From the NCBI GenBank assembly GCA_002371755.1, contig DFGM01000054.1, forward strand, positions 1-17,980: a stretch of 17,980 nt of DNA, written 5' to 3'. Made by a program: the position numbers and the translations under genes. The notes beneath the pieces were generated by a model that saw only the letters and a program-made list of their open reading frames with translations, was not told the DNA's origin and ran no database searches. The DNA is from Verrucomicrobia bacterium UBA3750 (lineage in GTDB: Bacteria > Verrucomicrobiota > Kiritimatiellia > RFP12 > UBA1067). Positions 13,906 to 17,980 of this stretch are shown here, in pieces; within the stretch, counting starts at the first letter, position 1, and each line of letters begins with the position of its first letter.

Positions 13906-16353
13906 ATGAACAGTAGACGACTTGCGCTTGTCTGTGCGATGTTGACGGCGGTTATGCTTGATGCGGATGTGTTTGCGATGATGGGCAATGACGAGGCGCG
14001 CGCGAGCGCCAACACGCTCGACCTTTCGGGAGAGTGGAATCTTCGCTGCGCCACGAACGGAACAATCGCCTGCAAGATGCCCGTGCCGGGCGACGTCCAT
14101 TCGTCCCTGTTCGCGGCGGGACTCATGAAAGACCCGTACTGGGGCAGGAACGAACTCGACACGCAGTGGGTCGGCCGCAGCGACTGGATCGTCTCGCGGC
14201 GCTTCAATGTAGACGGCGCGACTCTCGCGAAGAAGGAAATAGTCCTGCGGCTCGAGGATTGCGACACGTTTGCCACCGTGAAGATAAACGGTGTCGTCGC
14301 TGGAAAGACGTCCGACCGGTTCCAGCGCTACGAGTTCAGCGTGAAGCCGCTTTTGAAGAATGGCGAGAATGAGATTGAGATGCTGTTTGAAAGCGCGGAA
14401 AGGATTGGCAATGAACGCGCCTTGCTCTACGCGAATCCGTATCCGATGCTGAATCCTCCGTGGGCGCACAACCACGCACTCGTGCGCAAGCCGGCCTGTC
14501 ATGCCGGATGGGACTGGGGGCTTGCGCAGATGTCGTTCAGCCTTGGGAAGGCTGAAATCCTCGCGTCCAACAGTCCGAGGATCGACTACATATATACCGT
14601 TCAGAAGTTCAACGACGACCTTTCGCACTGCACGCTGACGGTGTTTGCGGACATGTCGGACGGTGCCACCGTCACGAATGTCGTGGAGATAGATAATCCC
14701 CCGCTTTGGTGGCCGGCCGGTGCGGGCGAACAGAGGTTCTACGAGTATTCGGTAAAGATCGGTGACGAAACCGTCACGCGGCGCATAGGCTTGAGAAAGC
14801 TGGAAGTCCTGAACGAGCGCGACGCAGACGGGCTTTCCATGGTGGTGCGCGTCAACAACCGGCGGCTTTTCATGAAGGGCACGAACTGGATTCCCTGCGA
14901 CGCCTTCGAGAGCCGCCAGACTCCGGAACGATACCGCGACCTTCTCGAAAGCGCGGTGGAGGCGAACATGAACATGGTGCGGCTCTGGGGCGGCGGCCAG
15001 TATGAACGTGACTGCTTTTACGACATCTGCGACGAGTTGGGGCTCTTAGTCTGGCACGACATGATGTGCTCGTGCGCCGTTTATCCCGGCGATGATGCGT
15101 TTCTCGGAGAAATCGAAAAGGAGCTTTCGCACCAGTTGCGGCGGCTTCGCGACCATGCCTCTATTGCGCTGTGGTGCGGCGACAACGAGTGCCTTGGCGC
15201 AATCAGGTGGGCCAAGGTGACGCGCGAGAACTACGACTTCTACTTCGGCGAATGGCTCAAGCGCCAGAAAGTGCAGGATGCGGCGGTGCGCCGGTACGAC
15301 CCCACACGCATATACTGGCCGAGTTCCCCGTGTTGCGGTCCCGGCGACTACGGCAACGCATGGAAGGATGACACGAAGGGAGATATGCACAACTGGGGGG
15401 TGTGGGGCAGCAACAAACCATTCGAGGAATACTACAAATACAGGCCGCGCTTTTGCAGCGAGTTCGGCTACCAGTCGTTCCCCTCGCCTGAAGTCGCCGC
15501 TACGTTCAGCGCCGGACCTGGCGAGGATTTCGAATGGCACCAAAAGGCCCCGGGCGGCAACAAGCGCATACGCGAGACTATGGCGCGATATTTCCCGAAG
15601 CCTTCCGGATTCGAGGAAGAACTCCTCTATTCGCAGTTCCAGCAGGGCATGGCAATCAAGTCCGCATGTGAAGCATGGCGCGCGCAGCGTCCGCGCTGCA
15701 TGGGAACCCTTTACTGGCAGTTGAACGACAATTGGCCCGTTTCGTCGTGGAGTTCCATAGAATACGGCGGCAAGTGGAAGCCGCTCCACTACATGGCACG
15801 GCGCTTCTTCGCCCCGGTTGCGGCGGTGGCAATGCCTGATGTCGTGGACCGCAAGGCCAACCTGACGCATGGCAGGATATTTGCGCTGAACGATACGGAT
15901 AGGACTATTGAAGGAGAACTCGCCGTGGAGTACTGGACTTACGGCGGCAAGGTGGTGAAGCGAGATGCTAAAGCCGTCACGCTTCCGCCCGACAGCGCCA
16001 CCCCCGTTTGCGCTTTCGAGAAGCCGGCGGACGGCGAGCCGGTTTTTCTGGCGATAACCTTGGCTACGGCTGATGGCGTGTTCAGGAACGACTGGCATTT
16101 CGGAGCATACAAGGATATGCCTATGGCGGATGCGAAAATACAGGCGACGCCGACGGACGGCGGGCGCAGCCTCACGCTTTCAACGGATGCGCCTGCGTTC
16201 TTCGTCTGGCTTGACGCCAAGGGTGCGAAGAAAGGTTTTGGCAACAATTGCTTCACTCTCCTGCCGGGGCGCCCCGCAACGGTTTCGCTGCCGCAGGGAA
16301 TCGCCGCATCGGATGTGAAAGTCCATTGTCTCAAGCCGACGCGCGGACTCTAG
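13906..16353 (+). CDS. Secreted beta-mannosidase, glycoside hydrolase family 2
   Basis: The 815-aa product starts with a signal peptide (MNSRRLALVCAMLTAVMLDA, cut near residue 24) and has the full GH2 layout. A jelly-roll domain (about 36-200) carries LSGEWNLR and the Trp-rich AGWDWGLAQM. Ig-like and TIM-barrel domains follow, then a C-terminal beta domain. The acid/base is Glu428 in WCGDNECLGA and the nucleophile Glu519 in FCSEFGYQS. The spacing of 91 residues fits beta-mannosidases. KGTNWIPCDAF and NMVRLWGGGQYE are further hallmarks of the mannosidase subgroup. It removes terminal beta-linked mannose from manno-oligosaccharides or N-glycan cores, here probably in the periplasm. AAAGGA lies 7-8 nt before the ATG. 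It may be co-transcribed with the glycosyltransferase upstream. Confidence 0.95.
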   Translation: MNSRRLALVCAMLTAVMLDADVFAMMGNDEARASANTLDLSGEWNLRCATNGTIACKMPVPGDVHSSLFAAGLMKDPYWGRNELDTQWVGRSDWIVSRRFNVDGATLAKKEIVLRLEDCDTFATVKINGVVAGKTSDRFQRYEFSVKPLLKNGENEIEMLFESAERIGNERALLYANPYPMLNPPWAHNHALVRKPACHAGWDWGLAQMSFSLGKAEILASNSPRIDYIYTVQKFNDDLSHCTLTVFADMSDGATVTNVVEIDNPPLWWPAGAGEQRFYEYSVKIGDETVTRRIGLRKLEVLNERDADGLSMVVRVNNRRLFMKGTNWIPCDAFESRQTPERYRDLLESAVEANMNMVRLWGGGQYERDCFYDICDELGLLVWHDMMCSCAVYPGDDAFLGEIEKELSHQLRRLRDHASIALWCGDNECLGAIRWAKVTRENYDFYFGEWLKRQKVQDAAVRRYDPTRIYWPSSPCCGPGDYGNAWKDDTKGDMHNWGVWGSNKPFEEYYKYRPRFCSEFGYQSFPSPEVAATFSAGPGEDFEWHQKAPGGNKRIRETMARYFPKPSGFEEELLYSQFQQGMAIKSACEAWRAQRPRCMGTLYWQLNDNWPVSSWSSIEYGGKWKPLHYMARRFFAPVAAVAMPDVVDRKANLTHGRIFALNDTDRTIEGELAVEYWTYGGKVVKRDAKAVTLPPDSATPVCAFEKPADGEPVFLAITLATADGVFRNDWHFGAYKDMPMADAKIQATPTDGGRSLTLSTDAPAFFVWLDAKGAKKGFGNNCFTLLPGRPATVSLPQGIAASDVKVHCLKPTRGL

Positions 16354-16366
16354 GCTGTCGGCTTGA
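16331..16366. other. 10-bp inverted repeat spanning the mannosidase stop
   Basis: TCAAGCCGAC (16331-16340) and GTCGGCTTGA (16357-16366) form a perfect 10-bp stem with a 16-nt loop that contains the stop codon. A second hairpin, GCGCT-GCAA-AGCGC-like, follows near 16372-16385. There is no T-run. It could end or stabilise the convergent transcripts. Confidence 0.5.
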
Positions 16367-16621
16367 CATATTGCGCTGCAAAGCGCCATTCTGCGTATTT
16401 TGCGCGTTAGTTTCATTCCTTTCGGGGTTCGCGTCGTCCTTGAACTGGTCTGTCACGCGCCCTTCGAAACGGACGAGTTTTCTGACGTAGCCGCCCCATG
16501 AAAGGTCTTTGGACGACACAAGCGGTATGTCGTCCCCAGCGGCGGCCGACAGGGCGACGGCAATGGACAGCGCGGTTATGCAGAGTGATTTAATCATGTG
16601 AAAAGGCACATCCACGACCAT
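16331..16621 (-). pseudogene. Truncated secreted protein fragment (sensor-like N terminus)
   Basis: A 96-codon frame begins at ATG 16621, overlapping the toxin stop as TGATG. A second start at 16597 gives a classic signal peptide (MIKSLCITALSIAVALSAAA). After it comes a short beta segment, YVRKLVRFEGRVTDQFKDDA. This resembles the OB-like VR-EG-VTD-F-DD-P motif that I recall from exported N-terminal regions of PVC-group sensor kinases. The similarity then stops at about residue 70, and the rest is low-complexity sequence running into the end of the mannosidase gene. It is most likely the 5' stub of a larger gene cut by rearrangement. The family call is tentative. Confidence 0.4.
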
Positions 16622-17028
16622 CAGCAGAGATATGGCAACTCGATTACGTCGAGGAGTGGCACATGCCGGAAATACCTGTCAAACGTGCAAACTGGCGTGT
16701 TGCGGACAAGGGCAACAGAGGCAATCCAAATGTCTTTCACCGGTATCGGGGTGCCCTGTTTCTTAAGTACTTGATAGAGCATCGCGCATTTCTGGCTTAC
16801 AGCACCATCGGCCGTTGCGTACTCAACAGACGAATCGGCGAGGAAAGTTTCCAGTATATGCAAATGATGTCTGCCAGAACGTGTCGTGAGGTCAAGGCCG
16901 GCGCGGAACTCCGCGTCAACGGCAAACGGGATTACGAGTCTATCAAACCGCCCAAGAACCTGCATCGAATCGTTTCCGCTCTGCAGGAATGAAATGAGTA
17001 CGTTTGTGTCAACGGCTACGGAGGTCAT
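16621..17028 (-). CDS. vapC: PIN-domain ribonuclease toxin (VapC-like)
   Basis: The 135-aa product has the four acidic residues of PIN nucleases: Asp7 in AVDTNVLISF, Glu40 in DAEFRAGL, Asp99 in PVKDIWIAS and Asp117 in CTFDRYF. These bind Mg/Mn and cleave RNA, often tRNA or rRNA. Its ATG overlaps the antitoxin stop by 4 bp (ATGA), the usual toxin-antitoxin arrangement. All active-site residues are present, so it is probably functional, unlike the PIN remnant at 1869-2006. Confidence 0.88.
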   Translation of the reverse strand: MTSVAVDTNVLISFLQSGNDSMQVLGRFDRLVIPFAVDAEFRAGLDLTTRSGRHHLHILETFLADSSVEYATADGAVSQKCAMLYQVLKKQGTPIPVKDIWIASVALVRNTPVCTFDRYFRHVPLLDVIELPYLC

Positions 17029-17285
17029 TTCCAGTCCTCCGCCGACACTTTTGAGAATTCGGCTTCATTTACGAATGCCATCATTGACTTTGCGTCTTTG
17101 CGCGAAATACTCCCGGCAAATTTCATGAACCCTGGACGGGGACGGCTTTTTTCGGTTGTCAGACCTAGCGTTTCAGCAAGGATCGCCTTGGCCGCTTGAT
17201 TGAGGCTTGTGCCAAGCTCGTCTGCATGCCGACGCAGAGCAAATGCTAGATTGTCGTCTATTGCGTGTAACGTTAAGGCACTCAT
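17025..17285 (-). CDS. vapB: Ribbon-helix-helix-type antitoxin (VapB/FitA-like)
   Basis: The 86-aa product has an N-terminal segment, LTLHAIDDNLAFALRRHADE, then GTSLNQAAKAILAETLGL, which fits a ribbon-helix-helix DNA-binding domain (about 1-43). The C-terminal tail (about 50-86, FAGSISRKDAKSMMAFVNEA) is the expected toxin-neutralising part. Upstream are AAAGGAG and a promoter with three GGTTCA repeats, likely the autoregulatory site. It ends in a 4-bp overlap with the toxin. Confidence 0.85.
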   Translation of the reverse strand: MSALTLHAIDDNLAFALRRHADELGTSLNQAAKAILAETLGLTTEKSRPRPGFMKFAGSISRKDAKSMMAFVNEAEFSKVSAEDWK

Positions 17286-17313
17286 GGTTCACTCCTTTGG
17301 TTCATGTGGTTCA
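17286..17313 (-). promoter_or_regulatory. Triple GGTTCA repeats, candidate antitoxin operator
   Basis: GGTTCA occurs at 17286-17291, 17299-17304 and 17308-17313 (TGAACC on the minus strand), between the -10 and the antitoxin ATG. Direct short repeats next to the promoter fit binding of ribbon-helix-helix dimers by the toxin-antitoxin complex. The last two copies are 9 bp apart. Confidence 0.5.
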
Positions 17314-17314
17314 T

Positions 17315-17344
17315 ATTATAGCACAAAGAGATTCCGTAAATCAA
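17315..17344 (-). promoter_or_regulatory. Promoter of the toxin-antitoxin operon
   Basis: -35 TTGATT (17344-17339), an 18-nt spacer, then extended -10 TGCTATAAT (17323-17315). The leader is about 20 nt long and contains the ribosome binding site. Confidence 0.65.
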
Positions 17345-17410
17345 TCGTCAATGCCGCGCTCCCCCTAAGCGCGCTTTCCGAGGCGGCTGCGCGGGAACGT
17401 GAACAGAATT

Positions 17411-17422
17411 TGGTCTAGACCA
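17411..17422. promoter_or_regulatory. Palindromic GntR-type operator TGGTCTAGACCA
   Basis: A perfect 12-bp palindrome whose core is identical to the DasR/NagR dre-type consensus (ACTGGTCTAGACCACT in Streptomyces, from memory). It lies about 40-51 bp upstream of the predicted start of the GntR-type regulator gene, which suggests autoregulation. Confidence 0.65.
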
Positions 17423-17445
17423 GTCGGTCCGGGGATTTTGTCTTG

Positions 17446-17454
17446 TGATATAAT
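17446..17454 (+). promoter_or_regulatory. Extended -10 of the GntR regulator gene
   Basis: TGATATAAT is 8 nt before the ATG at 17463, again predicting a leaderless mRNA. No clear -35 is seen, and the palindrome at 17411-17422 lies just upstream of where one would be. Confidence 0.65.
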
Positions 17455-17462
17455 ATTGGCGT

Positions 17463-17980
17463 ATGGGAACATTGGACATCACAAATGAAAAACGCTACGT
17501 CGCCATCGCCGACGAGCTGTGCGCGGACATCGCCGCAGGGCGGTATGTCAGGCGGCGTTCGTTTCCGAGCCTGGCGATGATCATGCGGCGCTTCGGCGTG
17601 GCGCGGGCAACCGCCGCCAAGAGCGTCGAGGAGCTCAAGTCGCGCGGCGTCATCGTGTCGCGTCCGCGCTCCGGCATCTTCGTCGTCAAGCCCAAGGTCT
17701 CGCGCAAGATCGGCTTGATCGTTCCCGGCGTCGCCGTGACCGATTTCTTCAAGCCCGTGGTCAGCGAGATCAACCGCCTGGCCCGCGGCGAAGGCTACGA
17801 GCTGCGGTTCAACGAGGTGTGGAGCGAGGTGCGGAAAGAGCGCATCGCACAGGTGCGCGAGTACGCGGCGGAGTTCATCAAAAGCCGGTTCGCGGGCGTC
17901 ATCTACGAGCCGCTCGCCGGCCCGGTCGGCGACGAGATCAATCCGCACATCCTCGAACTGTTTGATCGGCAGCGGATTCC
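17463..17980 (+). CDS. GntR-type regulator with LacI-like sensor domain, cut by window edge
   Basis: The frame from ATG 17463 stays open to the window end, giving 172 residues starting MGTLDITNEKRYVAIADELC. Residues about 8-75 form a GntR winged helix (IAAGRYVRRRSFPSLAMIMR, then RRFGVARATAAKSVEELKSR and RPRSGIFV). From about 82 (RKIGLIVPGVAVTDFFKPVV) a periplasmic-binding-protein-like sensor domain begins, as in AraR-type chimeras. These regulators sense sugars and control glycan-use genes. GC-rich codon use is stronger than in the neighbours. No ribosome binding site is present, and the start is fixed by the -10 8 nt upstream. The ligand and the C-terminal part cannot be seen here. Confidence 0.88.
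   Translation, partial: MGTLDITNEKRYVAIADELCADIAAGRYVRRRSFPSLAMIMRRFGVARATAAKSVEELKSRGVIVSRPRSGIFVVKPKVSRKIGLIVPGVAVTDFFKPVVSEINRLARGEGYELRFNEVWSEVRKERIAQVREYAAEFIKSRFAGVIYEPLAGPVGDEINPHILELFDRQRI

Noticed and set aside
17355..17373. CGCGCT/AGCGCG hairpin as a terminator
   Set aside because: The stem is short and followed by only three Ts. No gene on the plus strand ends just before it.
17519..17965. A 148-codon plus-strand ORF and a 177-codon minus-strand ORF at the right end
   Set aside because: Both are shadows of the GntR/LacI-type gene starting at 17463, which has clear domain matches.

Overview
The window looks like a chromosomal segment of an uncultured bacterium from the PVC group, most likely Kiritimatiellae or Lentisphaerae. 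This is an inference from gene style, because no rRNA or marker gene is present. The clues are a GntR-type DNA-binding domain fused to a LacI-like sensor domain, several Sec-exported enzymes, a very large secreted protease with LamG-like and beta-rich repeat segments, a REP-associated (RAYT) transposase and PIN-type toxin genes.

Layout. 1-215 (-): start of a RAYT transposase cut by the window edge. 313-1523 (-): a run of four small genes of unknown function, each with a clear ribosome binding site (38, 104, 146 and 68 aa; the 104-aa protein resembles the DUF6804 membrane family). 1618-1811: a hairpin-rich element bounded by 16-bp direct repeats. 1869-2006 (-): the C-terminal remnant of a PIN toxin. 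2050-4960 (-): a 651-aa protein with features of a divergent kinase-like fold, followed 7 bp later by a lone OppB/DppB-type ABC permease. 5053-6509 (+): a promoter, three back-to-back tiny ORFs and a secreted tyrosine phosphatase. 6510-7050: no gene, but five 23-bp tandem repeats and a promoter. 7051-11532 (+): a 1493-aa secreted metzincin protease. 11564-12673 (-): an AAA-type ATPase convergent with the protease. 12674-12948: a noncoding stretch with tandem and inverted repeats. 12949-16353 (+): a 15-codon upstream ORF overlapping a GT32-type glycosyltransferase, then a secreted GH2 beta-mannosidase. 16331-17285 (-): a VapBC-like toxin-antitoxin pair followed by a truncated secreted-protein fragment. 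17411 to the end (+): a GntR/LacI-type regulator with a 12-bp palindromic operator, cut by the window edge.

How it fits together. The glycosyltransferase, beta-mannosidase and sugar-type GntR regulator suggest mannose-containing glycan use, but no single operon joins them. The phosphatase and the protease act outside the cytoplasm. Remnants (PIN fragment, truncated secreted protein), repeats and a transposase show a region with considerable turnover.

The most distinctive sequence-level pattern is that eight promoters share an extended -10 of the form TGNTAnAnT, most often TGRTAYAAT. In several cases the start codon lies only 7-10 nt downstream, which predicts leaderless or nearly leaderless mRNAs. 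No tRNA, rRNA or CRISPR array was found.
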